64,000 nt of DNA from SABI01 sp963677695 (GCA_963677695.2 CAXXUJ010000001.1:1426001-1490000); one strand, 5' to 3'; shown: positions 25,416 to 34,580, numbered from the stretch's first letter. The notes: generated by a model not told the origin, from the sequence alone. Translations and numbers: made by a program.

Positions 25416-25780
25416 TCTATATTTCCTTTATCTGTTTTTGCATGAGGGAGAATCTCATCAAGCGAAAGTCCCAGCTGCTGCATCTGTGAGAAGAAGGAGG
25501 GAACGTCGTTTTCCAGAAATTCCTTCTGCTTTTTCTTCATTACGATCTGGAATGCATCCTGGTCTGTGAAGTACCCGATGCCTCTTTTATTTTCTATCAC
25601 GCCTTCCTCCTGAAGTATCATGTAGGAGCGGGTCACTGTGTTGGGGTTCACCTCAAGAGCTACCGCCATGTCCCTCACGGAAGGTATCCGTGAGCCGTTT
25701 TCATATTCTCCATTCAGGATCTTCTGATACAGCAGTTCAGCTATCTGAATGTAGATCGGGGTATTGTTATTGAATAGCAT
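25412..25780 (-). CDS. GntR-family regulator, YtrA subfamily
   Basis: This 122-residue protein has the winged helix-turn-helix of GntR proteins (residues about 8-75, with the PSVRDMAVALEVNPNTVTRSY recognition region). A short C-terminal extension of about 45 residues is the hallmark of the YtrA group. Members of that group usually repress ABC transporter operons in which they reside. The start overlaps the permease end by 14 bases. The 28-bp palindrome over the operon promoter (27392-27419) is the obvious binding site. Confidence 0.9.
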   Translation of the reverse strand: MLFNNNTPIYIQIAELLYQKILNGEYENGSRIPSVRDMAVALEVNPNTVTRSYMILQEEGVIENKRGIGYFTDQDAFQIVMKKKQKEFLENDVPSFFSQMQQLGLSLDEILPHAKTDKGNIE

Positions 25781-26540
25781 CGGTTGCCTCTACCTCCTTT
25801 AATCTGAAGTAGGCTGCGGTGTAGCAGAAGAGGGGGAGCAGAGCGAAGTAGATGATATTTCCCACTATCTCCCAGGTACCGTAGGGGAATGCATAGCCGC
25901 TGGAGAAATAGAGCTGGAATTCCTGAGAAAGCTCCCAGCCTCTGAAGAAGGAGGCGAAGAAGAGTCTCATGAAAAGCATACCGAACAGTGAGAAACTGAA
26001 GAGAATGCCGAGGACCGAAATGATAGTCTTGAAGAAGTGAACCTTTCTGAAATAGATGCTTCCGAGAAAGAAGACTGAGGAGACTGTCAGGTAGTGGAAA
26101 TAGCTGATGATGTGGCTGCGGGTGAACGGGTTGAACAGTTCCATCGGCTGACGGAAGATCAGGTAGAAAAGGGGTTCGAGAATAAGGGAAGTAACTGTGA
26201 ACAGGAGTGTGAGTGCAAGAGGATATATCACAGCGGTGATCAGTGCACGTGAAAAGAATTTCTCGAAGGGATCTGCCGGCAACATCAGGAACTGGTGGTT
26301 CTTGATTCTGCTGTAGAGGTCATCGTGGAACATCAGAGAGGTGAATATCATACCGCCGAGGAAGAGGAATCCGTAGAAGAGTCCGGTGTAGGTGTCTTCA
26401 GTCTGATTGTGGAAGTATCGGAACAGGACTCCGTCGATAATAGCGGATGCGGCGATGATTCCAACTATGGTGACGATATAGGTGATGAGGGATTTTCTGT
26501 CATCCTCAAGGTCTCGGATAAGAACGTACGGTAGTCTCAT
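25767..26540 (-). CDS. ABC transporter permease of the GntR operon
   Basis: This 257-residue membrane protein has about six hydrophobic segments and is typical of the small permeases that pair with YtrB-like ATPases. The N-terminus is charged (RDLEDDRKS) before the first helix. Its start overlaps the ATPase stop (ATGA at 26537-26540) and its end overlaps gntR. In Gram-positive relatives such operons respond to cell-envelope stress and antibiotics; whether that holds here is inference. There is no recognisable substrate motif. Confidence 0.82.
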   Translation of the reverse strand: MRLPYVLIRDLEDDRKSLITYIVTIVGIIAASAIIDGVLFRYFHNQTEDTYTGLFYGFLFLGGMIFTSLMFHDDLYSRIKNHQFLMLPADPFEKFFSRALITAVIYPLALTLLFTVTSLILEPLFYLIFRQPMELFNPFTRSHIISYFHYLTVSSVFFLGSIYFRKVHFFKTIISVLGILFSFSLFGMLFMRLFFASFFRGWELSQEFQLYFSSGYAFPYGTWEIVGNIIYFALLPLFCYTAAYFRLKEVEATDAIQ

Positions 26541-27376
26541 TTCATACCTCCTTCTGTACTGAATACGTGTGGGTTTGTGATGACGGCATTGAAGAGGAAC
26601 TCGATGTCGAGTCCTTCCGACTCTGCCATATCCTCTTTCCTGTAGAGACTGCGGTAGCCGAGTCCCGTATTCTCAGTGTAGATGGGTTGGGGTGCAGAGG
26701 GGACGGCAGCTGTTGAGCGCACGGACATGCTCTCTTCGATGTCGGCAATGTATCTGTTCATTACTACTTTCTGGTCATGAAGGATGATCAGCGGATCGAT
26801 CAGGTGTTCCATATCACGCACCTGGTGAGTGCTGATGATGATAGTTCTATCATCGTTCATAGCGGATGATACCGTTCTTCTGAACTGGCTCTTGCTCGGT
26901 ATGTCCAGCCCGTTCGTCGGTTCATCCAGAATGACCATGCACGTGTTCGAAGCGAGGGCGAAGGCAAGGGTGAACTTCTTTTTCTGACCGAAACTCATCT
27001 TGGTCAGCATCTGCTGCATATCGATATGGAGTTCATCACAGTAGTGCTTCATCTGCTCTCTGCTGAATTCGGGATAGAAGGGAGCGTAGACGTCCACATA
27101 ACGTGTTCCTTTCATTGCAGGAAGGGCAAACTCTTCGGGAACGAAGGATATCTGTTCAAGAAAGGAAGCTTCCCTCTTTTCGGGCGTATGCCCCATTACA
27201 TTGATCGCTCCGCCCTGAGAGAACAGCTGTCCGGTCACGAGTTTGAGCAGTGTGGTCTTTCCCGCTCCGTTCAGCCCGAGAAGGCCGTAGATATTGCCTT
27301 GTGTAAGGTTGAGTGACAGAGACGAGAAGAGTCTCTCATTTCCGTACTGGAATTTCATTGACTCAATCTGTATCAT
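26537..27376 (-). CDS. ABC transporter ATPase of the GntR operon
   Basis: The 279-residue ATP-binding subunit has Walker A GLNGAGKTT (near residue 36) and Walker B MVILDEPTNGLD. Its signature region is altered (MSFGQKKKFTLA), followed by the H-loop STHQ. A C-terminal extension of about 80 residues follows the core. I chose the ATG at 27376, which has GGAGGTGTAT directly upstream; the TTG four codons earlier has no site. The order ATPase, permease, GntR, small ORF is continuous with overlapping stops and starts. Confidence 0.9.
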   Translation of the reverse strand: MIQIESMKFQYGNERLFSSLSLNLTQGNIYGLLGLNGAGKTTLLKLVTGQLFSQGGAINVMGHTPEKREASFLEQISFVPEEFALPAMKGTRYVDVYAPFYPEFSREQMKHYCDELHIDMQQMLTKMSFGQKKKFTLAFALASNTCMVILDEPTNGLDIPSKSQFRRTVSSAMNDDRTIIISTHQVRDMEHLIDPLIILHDQKVVMNRYIADIEESMSVRSTAAVPSAPQPIYTENTGLGYRSLYRKEDMAESEGLDIEFLFNAVITNPHVFSTEGGMK

Positions 27377-27391
27377 ATACACCTCCAAGTT

Positions 27392-27419
27392 TTAGTGTCT
27401 TAATTAACTAATACACTAA
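27392..27419. promoter_or_regulatory. 28-bp palindromic operator of the GntR-ABC operon
   Basis: The arms TTAGTGT (27392-27398) and ACACTAA (27413-27419) flank a TTAATTAA-like centre. Twelve of the 14 base pairs of the whole 28-bp element are symmetric. It overlaps the predicted -10 box (27408-27413) of the ABC operon, as expected for a repressor site. Its form resembles operators reported for YtrA-type regulators. Confidence 0.8.
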
Positions 27420-27436
27420 GAGCGCAGAACTGTCAA
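27408..27436 (-). promoter_or_regulatory. Promoter of the GntR-ABC operon
   Basis: On the minus strand a perfect -35 TTGACA (27431-27436) and a -10 TATTAG (27408-27413) are 17 bases apart. The -10 lies inside the palindrome at 27392-27419. Confidence 0.72.
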
Positions 27437-27503
27437 GGGGGAGATTTGAATATTTTACAAAACCTTGTATACTCCAATCAATAACGGAAGAGGAACAAAA
27501 CTC

Positions 27504-28751
27504 ATGAGCGAAAAACGAGAGTCCATCATCAAGGATATCCAGTACTATAAATTCAGTGCCTACGGTTTCCTGAAGAACCTGAAATTCTTCGAACCGTTTC
27601 TCATTCTCTACTTTCTTGAAAAGGGGATTTCCTACTTTGAGATAGGCACTCTGTATGCAGTGAGAGAGATACTGGTTAATATCTTCGAGATTCCCAGCGG
27701 TATCGTTGCTGATGCCTTCGGCAGACGCCGGACCATGGCCTTCTCCCTCGCAGCCTACATCCTTTCCTTCATCATATTTTTCTTCTCCGATGTCTATCTC
27801 GCCCTCATCGGTGCGATGTTCTTCTATGCGATAGGAGATGCCTTCAGGACGGGGACGCACAAGGCGATGATCTATTCCTACATCAACGAGAACGGGATGG
27901 GACACCTCAAGGGACTCTACTACGGTCATACCCGCTCCTGGTCTCAGATCGGTTCAGCTATCAGCGCCCTCATCGCTGCAGCTCTCGTATTCTACTCAGG
28001 CTCGTATGCTCCCGTCTTCCTTTTCACCCTCATTCCCTATGTGATTGACTTCTTCCTCATTCTCAGCTATCCGTCATGGCTTGACGGGACGGGGGAACAC
28101 AAAGGCAAGAGACTGAAGGAAATCTTCGCTTCAATGTTCAGCGCTCTCGGTACGAGTCTGAAGCATCCGGATCTGATGAAGGGGTTTCTCAACCAGTCTC
28201 TCTACTCGGGCTACTACAAGGCTCTGAAGGATTACATTCAGCCGATGATTGTAGCTCTCTCCCTTGCCGCCCCCTTTCTTACCTCGCATGATGAAGTGCA
28301 GAGATCGGCATTCTTTACAGGTATCATCTACTCTCTACTCTACTTCGGGACCTCGTATGCCTCAAAGTACGCTTCGAGAGTCGCTTCCCGGTTTTCATCA
28401 GAAGGGAGAGCCCTCAATTCTTTCTTCGCGATCGGCGCCTGGTGTGCCGTCGCAAGTGCCGTTGCCTATTTCTTTGCGGTTCCTCTTGTCTCAATCCTTC
28501 TTTTCTTCGGTATCTACATCATAGAGAACATACGGAAACCTGTGGGTCTTTCCTACCTTTCCTCATTCATGGACGAGAAGGTACTGGCCTCATCTCTCTC
28601 GATCGAATCACAGCTGGAAACCCTCTTCGCAGTCCTGTTCTCCCTTATTGTAGGTGCTCTGACTTCCCTTTGGTCGCTTGAGATTGCGCTCCTTGCAACC
28701 TCCCTCCTTCTTCTTATGTCCAGTTTCCTGTTGAGATTGAGAGAAAAATAG
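27504..28751 (+). CDS. MFS transporter
   Basis: This 415-residue protein has about 12 hydrophobic helices. The loop between helices 2 and 3 carries GIVADAFGRRRTMAFSL, the MFS signature. The start at 27504 has GAGGA upstream; a longer frame beginning with TTG at 27465 overlaps a TATACT box (27468-27473) that is probably its own -10 element. It is divergent from the GntR-ABC operon and may share that regulator, because only about 55 bases separate the two -10 boxes. The substrate is unknown; drug or sugar efflux are both possible. Confidence 0.87.
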   Translation: MSEKRESIIKDIQYYKFSAYGFLKNLKFFEPFLILYFLEKGISYFEIGTLYAVREILVNIFEIPSGIVADAFGRRRTMAFSLAAYILSFIIFFFSDVYLALIGAMFFYAIGDAFRTGTHKAMIYSYINENGMGHLKGLYYGHTRSWSQIGSAISALIAAALVFYSGSYAPVFLFTLIPYVIDFFLILSYPSWLDGTGEHKGKRLKEIFASMFSALGTSLKHPDLMKGFLNQSLYSGYYKALKDYIQPMIVALSLAAPFLTSHDEVQRSAFFTGIIYSLLYFGTSYASKYASRVASRFSSEGRALNSFFAIGAWCAVASAVAYFFAVPLVSILLFFGIYIIENIRKPVGLSYLSSFMDEKVLASSLSIESQLETLFAVLFSLIVGALTSLWSLEIALLATSLLLLMSSFLLRLREK

Positions 28752-28832
28752 GAGGAATTTACCAGAACTTTACCGAATCATCATGGCGGTGGGGAAAGCT
28801 GTATGTATACTGGTATTATCAGAGGTGGAAAG

Positions 28833-29543
28833 ATGGCAAAGATATTTGTAGTAGAAGATAATGCAGGACTGAGTGACGCGATCGTTTCGTATCTCTCTAT
28901 CGAAGGACATGACCCTGTACTGTTCGACCATCTGCAGGGTTTTGTGGACTCGGCGGTGATGGCTATGCCTGATCTTGTCATTCTTGATGTGATGCTGCCG
29001 GACGGGAACGGATTCTCTGCAGCAAGGCAGCTGAAGGCTAAAGCCGATATCCCCATCATCTTTCTCACTGCCCGCTCGAGCGAATCGGACAGGATCACGG
29101 GGTTCGAGCTCGGAGCCGATGATTATGTGGTGAAACCCTTTTCCATGCGGGAGCTGATGCTGAGGGTGAGATCCCTTCTTGCCCGCACCTCGCCGAAGGT
29201 TGACGGGGAGGGGGATGAGCCTCTCATCTACACATTTGCTGATGAGCAGGGATCCTCTCATACGCTGGAATTCGATGAAAAGATTCATACGCTCACTCAT
29301 GATGGAGACATCGTACGCCTGACCGCTGCAGAGTGGAAGATCCTGCATCACCTGGCAACACACCACGCAACACTTATAACCAGAGAACAGATTCTCGGTC
29401 AGTGTCTCGATTACCTTGCAGAAGGATCGGAGCGGAGTGTGAATACTCATATGAAGAATATCAGGGCTAAACTGAATAAGGTGAACTGGGTCGAGACTGT
29501 ACGTGGTTTCGGATATCGTTTTGTCGGAGAGATGAAAGCATGA
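28833..29543 (+). CDS. OmpR-family response regulator
   Basis: This 236-residue protein has a receiver domain with the phospho-acceptor Asp52 in VILDVMLPDG and the conserved Lys in VVKPFS (near residue 102), followed by a winged helix DNA-binding domain (about 135-232). The ATG at 28833 has GAGGTGG directly upstream. The longer frame starting at 28803 adds ten unlikely residues. The stop overlaps the histidine kinase start as ATGA, so the two form a classic two-component pair. Confidence 0.94.
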   Translation: MAKIFVVEDNAGLSDAIVSYLSIEGHDPVLFDHLQGFVDSAVMAMPDLVILDVMLPDGNGFSAARQLKAKADIPIIFLTARSSESDRITGFELGADDYVVKPFSMRELMLRVRSLLARTSPKVDGEGDEPLIYTFADEQGSSHTLEFDEKIHTLTHDGDIVRLTAAEWKILHHLATHHATLITREQILGQCLDYLAEGSERSVNTHMKNIRAKLNKVNWVETVRGFGYRFVGEMKA

Positions 29544-30847
29544 CGCTGGTTAAGAAGACATTTCTGGTTTTTTCTCTCTCGTTTCTTCTTCAGATCCTCC
29601 TCGTCGGCCTGCTTGTCACCTTCGGTTTCAACCAGTCTATGGGACAGTGGGAAAAGATACGACGGGATGAGTCTGCAGCCATCGCGAAAGAGGTCCTTTC
29701 ACTTGCTGATAGCGAAGCTGTTTATATCGACGCTCCCTGGCCAATCATGATCTACGATGAGAATCAGGAGATCATCGGAAGTTCCCAGGCCCAGCGGTCG
29801 ATGGGTCGAATGGCAGGTAGAAATTCGTTCGGAGCGAAAATGCCGGTGTACGAAGGATCTGCAATCATTGGGTATTACGCCATTAATATTGATCAGTTCA
29901 AGGATGATGTCGCCAATGAGGCGCTCTTCTCTTCGATGCTGAGAATTTCATTCGTCGCTTTCGGTGTGTCGCTCCTTATCTCTTTCCTTGCAGCTTATCT
30001 CTTCTCCCGATCCATTTCCAAACCTGCCGATATACTTTCTTCTCATTTAAGAGAGATGAGTGAAGGCAACCTTGATGAGGAGGTGAAGATCACCGGAGAT
30101 GCCGAGCTTGTCGGGGTCGGCAGCTCGGTGGAGACGCTGCGGAAAAGGATGATCCATGAGCAGGGGCTGAGGGCTCAGTGGGGACAGGATATAGCACACG
30201 ACCTACGGACTCCGGTAGCATCCCTTACCTCTCAGGTGGAGGGAATGGCCGATAATGTTCTGAAGCCGAACCCTCAGAGGTTCGAGATGATGCTCAAGGA
30301 ACTGAAAAGGATAGAGTCCCTGATAGGGGATCTGGAGACCCTCATGAAACTGGAGTCTCCCGAGATTTCGGTCGAAAAGGATTCCATAGTGACTGAAAGT
30401 CTTCTTTCCGATATCACAGCAGTGTTCACCCCCCTTGCTGAAAGTCGTGGAAACACCTTCTCGGTTCAAAGTAATCTTCCCTCCTTCAGCGGGGATGAAT
30501 CGCTCATCGCCCGCGCTCTAGGGAACCTGGTGATGAATGCCATTCGTTACAGTGATGAGAAGAGTGTGATCACAATTTCAGCCATGCAGGAAGATGAGCA
30601 TGTCTCTCTTCGGGTCAACAACAGGGGTCCTGTCATTTCACCCGAAGAGAGCGAGAAGATATTCGACCGGCTGTACCGGGGAGAATTTGCACGAAATACT
30701 ACCGGTACCGGCCTGGGACTCACGATTGTCAGCCAGATCGCATCACTTCATGATGGATCTGTCCGACTTGAAAGCGATGAGAAGAATGGAACCACCTTCA
30801 CCATTTCATTTCCTCTCTCACAGGTCATTGAGCCTGTAGAGCCGTAA
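29540..30847 (+). CDS. Sensor histidine kinase
   Basis: This 435-residue membrane kinase has a first helix at about residues 7-29 and an extracytoplasmic sensor region of about 100 residues. A second helix lies at about 134-156, followed by HAMP, a HisKA domain with phosphorylated His220 in IAHDLRTP, and an HATPase domain with NAIRYS and TGTGLGL. It is coupled to the response regulator. Its last 30 bases overlap the end of the lipoprotein gene on the other strand. The signal sensed is not apparent. Confidence 0.94.
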   Translation: MTLVKKTFLVFSLSFLLQILLVGLLVTFGFNQSMGQWEKIRRDESAAIAKEVLSLADSEAVYIDAPWPIMIYDENQEIIGSSQAQRSMGRMAGRNSFGAKMPVYEGSAIIGYYAINIDQFKDDVANEALFSSMLRISFVAFGVSLLISFLAAYLFSRSISKPADILSSHLREMSEGNLDEEVKITGDAELVGVGSSVETLRKRMIHEQGLRAQWGQDIAHDLRTPVASLTSQVEGMADNVLKPNPQRFEMMLKELKRIESLIGDLETLMKLESPEISVEKDSIVTESLLSDITAVFTPLAESRGNTFSVQSNLPSFSGDESLIARALGNLVMNAIRYSDEKSVITISAMQEDEHVSLRVNNRGPVISPEESEKIFDRLYRGEFARNTTGTGLGLTIVSQIASLHDGSVRLESDEKNGTTFTISFPLSQVIEPVEP

Positions 30848-32851
30848 TGAAGAGGAACCTGTCACTGCCATGTAGTTCCCTTTCGGAGCGAGGGTAGCTG
30901 ATACTCCGGAAAGCTTCGGCAGTACAGCGGACGTTTCGTTCACAATAGGAACTCCCTGAATGATATCAAAGGGAGTGATCTTCATCTCTTCCCCATCCTC
31001 TATCATCCAGCCCATTGAGCAGGTGGAATTGAATACAGCCTCCTTCATGGCAGCTGTGGAGAGCCCTATCTGCTGTTCATATGTATGGGAGTACCGACCG
31101 TTGTTGTAGGTAAACAGATGCCATCCCTTGTCCGTGAGAAGCTGCAGCTTTTCATTGATGATGAATCCCTTTTCTATAGTCCCGTAGGTCTTGTCGAGCA
31201 GATCATTGCTCCTCAGCAGGACCGTCGGTCTGTTCTCGCCGTCGTACACGATCCTGTAGGTGTGGAATGTATTGTTGGAAGGACATGCCACGACCAGGGT
31301 ATTGAAAGCTTCGGATATAGTGATGCTCTTTCCATCTTTGACTGTCTGGAAGAGTCCGGCGAGTTTGATGGAGAGCTGCAGTGTGAACTTGCCCCCCTCA
31401 TATGTGAATGCATGCACCTTGGATGTAACACGGTCCACAAAATAGAGATTGTTCGTCACAGGATCGATAACGATGTTTGAGAGACTTTCTCCCCAATTCT
31501 GTCCATCCGACCCGACAGCGTCACTCTTTACGAGAGAGCCGTCCTCACTGTCATATCTGTAGACCGTAAAGACTCCAGTTGATGAATTCACGGTAAATAC
31601 CAGGTTGTCATCACTGTCGTACGCTATAGAGGTGATTCCCTGGGTCGGGTAGGGATCGCTCTTATAACTCCCTCCTGTGGAGGTGTAGGAATTGACTACA
31701 CTGAGTGCGTCATTCTTCACATCGCACACCTGAAGACCATTGTTTCCAGCTAGGAGAAGTCTGCCGTCGAGAAGAAATCTGGCCTTCTGTATCGAATTCA
31801 GGTAGAGAGAGCGCCCCTCCTCATCAGAAGAGGGGTCACTGTAAGAGGAGACAAGGGCGGGGACTCCGTCGGTCTCGCCGACCGATACCTGAAAGGAGTG
31901 GGTGTCTGCACCCACGGTGAGAACTTCGGATCCCCTGGCCACGGCATCGAGTCTGTGAGGCCCGGTATAGGTTGAGAATGTGATGGAAGAGCCAGTTCCC
32001 ATGATACTCCCGTCCAGATACCAGGTCACATCATAGGGAGAGTGAGCAGGCTCTGAGGTCGTGTACGTGGCCGTCATCTCCTTGTTCGGTGCAACCACCT
32101 CTTCGACACCTCCGATCTTTCCTTCAATCTTCGCTCCAAGCGGATTTGTGATGGTTAATCCTGTCGCTTCCTGAGTTATTTTATGAACATCAAGGATGAC
32201 CTCGGCGACAGTTTTCTTCTGGTCAAGAACTCGTATGATATCGATACCACCCGCTATGAGGACATTATTGCTCAAGACGTTGTAATGGATTTCATAGATA
32301 CCCGCAGGATAGCTGTCCGAGAAGCTTGCTGTGCAGGCATTCTCATCCACAGTGACAGATTTGCTCACATCGGTGACGATCTCCTTCTGATCCCGTACAC
32401 TCATCTCCACTTCGATATCTTCGAACACTTCAGATCCCCAGGAGAGTCCGATTTCCATCGATCCGACCCCATAGAGGGTATCCACCGGGATTTCGACACT
32501 GTTGGCCTTGGTTGTGAGCTGGAATGTTGCCTCACCTGTAGCCAGAGGCGTTCCCTGCTGGTTCACTCCGGTGACCTTCAGTTTCCACGTCCCGATCATG
32601 AGGCCGCTGATCTCAACCTGAGGGCTGTGAGATGTAATACTCAGTGTCTGATCGCTCGGCCCTGTCCCCTCTATGATGTATCCATAGATCTCGAGACCTT
32701 CCCCCAAAGGAGAGTAGAGAGTCCTCATCGATGAAACCCGGTCTGTCAATCTGAGCCTCAGGGATGCGGTTGTTGCAGTCTCCTCACAGGAAATGAAGAG
32801 AACTGTCACGATAACAATAGACATCAACAGTAATGGTATGATTTTTTTCAT
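30818..32851 (-). CDS. Large lipoprotein with propeller-like repeats, function unknown
   Basis: A lipoprotein signal (MKKIIPLLLMSIVIVTVLFISCEE, with Cys22) directs this 677-residue protein to the envelope. Residues about 25-230 are beta-rich. About 235-320 contain a PKD- or Ig-like segment (VTWYLDGSIMGTGSSITF), a pattern common in spirochaete lipoproteins. The rest has repeated blocks with Asp-rich turns of the type seen in beta-propellers (for example YDSDDNLVFTVN and DPVTNNLYFVD). GGAGG precedes the ATG. It may bind a ligand or partner at the cell surface or periplasm. It overlaps the kinase gene tail to tail by 30 bases. Confidence 0.8.
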   Translation of the reverse strand: MKKIIPLLLMSIVIVTVLFISCEETATTASLRLRLTDRVSSMRTLYSPLGEGLEIYGYIIEGTGPSDQTLSITSHSPQVEISGLMIGTWKLKVTGVNQQGTPLATGEATFQLTTKANSVEIPVDTLYGVGSMEIGLSWGSEVFEDIEVEMSVRDQKEIVTDVSKSVTVDENACTASFSDSYPAGIYEIHYNVLSNNVLIAGGIDIIRVLDQKKTVAEVILDVHKITQEATGLTITNPLGAKIEGKIGGVEEVVAPNKEMTATYTTSEPAHSPYDVTWYLDGSIMGTGSSITFSTYTGPHRLDAVARGSEVLTVGADTHSFQVSVGETDGVPALVSSYSDPSSDEEGRSLYLNSIQKARFLLDGRLLLAGNNGLQVCDVKNDALSVVNSYTSTGGSYKSDPYPTQGITSIAYDSDDNLVFTVNSSTGVFTVYRYDSEDGSLVKSDAVGSDGQNWGESLSNIVIDPVTNNLYFVDRVTSKVHAFTYEGGKFTLQLSIKLAGLFQTVKDGKSITISEAFNTLVVACPSNNTFHTYRIVYDGENRPTVLLRSNDLLDKTYGTIEKGFIINEKLQLLTDKGWHLFTYNNGRYSHTYEQQIGLSTAAMKEAVFNSTCSMGWMIEDGEEMKITPFDIIQGVPIVNETSAVLPKLSGVSATLAPKGNYMAVTGSSSLRLYRLNDL

Positions 32852-33023
32852 GTTGAACCTCCGATGATGTTATCGCGTCGAAGATTGTTCTGCTTTGCAT
32901 GTTTGTTGATTTTTCTGAAGTCACGGAAAAGAAGCATGAGAAGAACGAGATCTATTTATATGTTCAGGTGAGATTTGCCGGGAAGATAATTTTTTTTCAG
33001 AGAGGTATGAGAAATATTTGTTC
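32852..33023. other. Non-coding stretch between lipoprotein and DUF2156 genes
   Basis: These 172 bases hold the GGAGG ribosome binding site of the lipoprotein gene (minus strand). They must also hold its promoter, but no convincing -35/-10 pair is seen. A run of eight T (around 32991-32998) has no clear stem next to it. Confidence 0.5.
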
Positions 33024-33929
33024 TCAGTCGACCCTGATCCTGTATTTCATGAGAAGGTCTTTCGGCTGATAGGTCATCTTCGCCTGCCTGAGCCCGGGGA
33101 TGCCGAGGTCCTGTTCCCTGTTGACCGTTGTGATGTTCTCAGGGAGGAGGGATACACAGGCTCTGTTGATATATTGATAGACACCTTTATAGGTTGTGAG
33201 GGCTTTTTCTATATGGACGATGAAGGTGTCATTCGAGGTGAATTCACCGAGGGTGAAGGCAATGGGAGTATCCTTGGAATAGAGCACATAGCCTGAAAGT
33301 GAAAGGAGCTCGTGGTTTTCGATGGCAAGCCTGGTCGCCAGGTAATCCTCCACTACATCCTTTCCTTCTGCCCACTGATCAAGGACAGAGATCATGTCGG
33401 AAGCAGGTGCGATATGTGTAGGTATGATGATTCTCTCGGGGTGTTCCTTGATGAATCGGTTCACATGCGCCATTTTCTTATGAAGGACCTGACCGCTCAG
33501 GTCGATGAGTGACTTTCTATCATACAGGTAATCGGCATTGTCCCTGTCTTCCTCGAGCTTGAAATGAAAACCGTCTGATTTCAGCTGCTGTTTCCATATT
33601 CCTTCAAGCTGACCTGCAATGGTATTGATCTCAGTAACTGTTCCTCTGAGCTGTTTAATGATCTCTTTCCCCGGGTACCCGGCAGGGATCATGGCGAAGA
33701 GGGTTTCCTGGTCTCCGCTTCTATCCTTTCCGATGAACAGGAAGGCTTCTTCACCCGCCTGATCAATATAGCTGCTCACGGTGTATTCCCGTTTCTTTGT
33801 GAAGGGGAGGAGGGAGGCCATTGAGTATTCACTTATGTGGTGACGATGTTTCAGCAGGAAAGGTTGCAGAATATTCTTATGTCTGATAGAGAGATCAACT
33901 GAATCGGGGAACCTTGGTATCGTGAGCAT
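33024..33929 (-). CDS. DUF2156 (LPG synthase C-terminal-like) protein
   Basis: The 301-residue soluble protein matches the DUF2156 fold, a double GNAT-like domain also found at the C-terminus of MprF lysyl-phosphatidylglycerol synthases. Typical pieces are ISEYSMASLLPF near residue 32, LIDLSGQVLHKKMAHVNRFI near 145, and the C-terminal NREQDLGIPGLRQAK. No membrane domain is attached. I chose the ATG at 33929. The longer frame from a TTG at 33971 adds a hydrophobic 14-residue segment. No Shine-Dalgarno sequence precedes the ATG, and a TAGTAT box ends ten bases upstream, so the leader may be very short. Confidence 0.8.
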   Translation of the reverse strand: MLTIPRFPDSVDLSIRHKNILQPFLLKHRHHISEYSMASLLPFTKKREYTVSSYIDQAGEEAFLFIGKDRSGDQETLFAMIPAGYPGKEIIKQLRGTVTEINTIAGQLEGIWKQQLKSDGFHFKLEEDRDNADYLYDRKSLIDLSGQVLHKKMAHVNRFIKEHPERIIIPTHIAPASDMISVLDQWAEGKDVVEDYLATRLAIENHELLSLSGYVLYSKDTPIAFTLGEFTSNDTFIVHIEKALTTYKGVYQYINRACVSLLPENITTVNREQDLGIPGLRQAKMTYQPKDLLMKYRIRVD

Positions 33930-34028
33930 ACAAGAGAAGATACTACCGAAAAAGTATAGAATCAAGCACAATTCTCCTCTTTTTCACCTGTTCTTTTAGC
34001 CCCACTGGAGTTATGTTCTTTCATCTGC

Positions 34029-34034
34029 TATAGT
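34029..34034 (+). promoter_or_regulatory. TATAGT -10-like box directly before a start codon
   Basis: TATAGT is followed by seven bases (GAGCGGC) and the ATG at 34042. A partial -35 (TGGAGT, 34006-34011) lies 17 bases upstream. This suggests a leaderless message for the small membrane protein gene. Confidence 0.45.
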
Positions 34035-34041
34035 GAGCGGC

Positions 34042-34524
34042 ATGAAAGTACTGATAAGACTTCTGATGCTTGCTCTCTTCGCAACTGTGATCTTCATTCC
34101 TAGAGGAATGATCCCTATGTGGGCCTACTGGTCCCTCTTCATTCTGCTCTTCTTTGTTCTCTTCCTGTATTACAGAATAGAGTATGGGGTTTCTCTGAGA
34201 GCTGTTTCCTCCCTGGTTCAGGGGAAGATTCGGTACAGCTGTTTTATCGCGAAAGTTCCTCCCATGAGTTCCGAGGACCTGATCAGGGGGAGATTCATTG
34301 TCACTGACGATGCATTCGAACTCTATCAGAAGGGATCCCCGGCACGATTGGTCTGGTCCAGATCTATCGATGAGGTGGAATCGATAGAGACTGCCAAGGT
34401 CGTCGGCCTGAGAAATGGCTTCCATATCAACCTGAAGGATGGGAACAGGGATTCGTTCGTCGTGTTCAGGCATGAAAAGATATATGCTGAGCTTATCGAA
34501 GCTCTCGGCTGGAAGGCTGACTGA
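34042..34524 (+). CDS. Hypothetical membrane protein with PH-like domain
   Basis: I do not recognise this 160-residue protein. It has two hydrophobic segments (about residues 3-20 and 25-46), then a soluble beta-rich part of about 110 residues. The pattern FIVTDDAFELYQKG...RSIDEVESIE resembles bacterial PH-like (YdbS/YcxB-type) domains. The ATG at 34042 lacks a Shine-Dalgarno sequence and sits seven bases after a TATAGT box. The GTG at 34033 is an alternative start but would overlap that box. The gene stands alone between divergent and downstream units. Confidence 0.68.
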   Translation: MKVLIRLLMLALFATVIFIPRGMIPMWAYWSLFILLFFVLFLYYRIEYGVSLRAVSSLVQGKIRYSCFIAKVPPMSSEDLIRGRFIVTDDAFELYQKGSPARLVWSRSIDEVESIETAKVVGLRNGFHINLKDGNRDSFVVFRHEKIYAELIEALGWKAD

Positions 34525-34551
34525 CCACCTTCAACTAGTGTACATAAACGA

Positions 34552-34580
34552 TTGAGACCTCTTTTACCGTAGTGTTAGAT
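34552..34580 (+). promoter_or_regulatory. Promoter upstream of the 34610 envelope protein gene
   Basis: A -35 TTGAGA (34552-34557) and a -10 TTAGAT (34575-34580) are 17 bases apart, about 30 bases before the GTG start, leaving a leader that carries GGAGG. Confidence 0.6.

Noticed and set aside
33930..33971. N-terminal extension of the DUF2156 protein from a TTG
   Set aside because: The added 14 residues are hydrophobic and unlike the family start, and the AGGAG is too close to the TTG.
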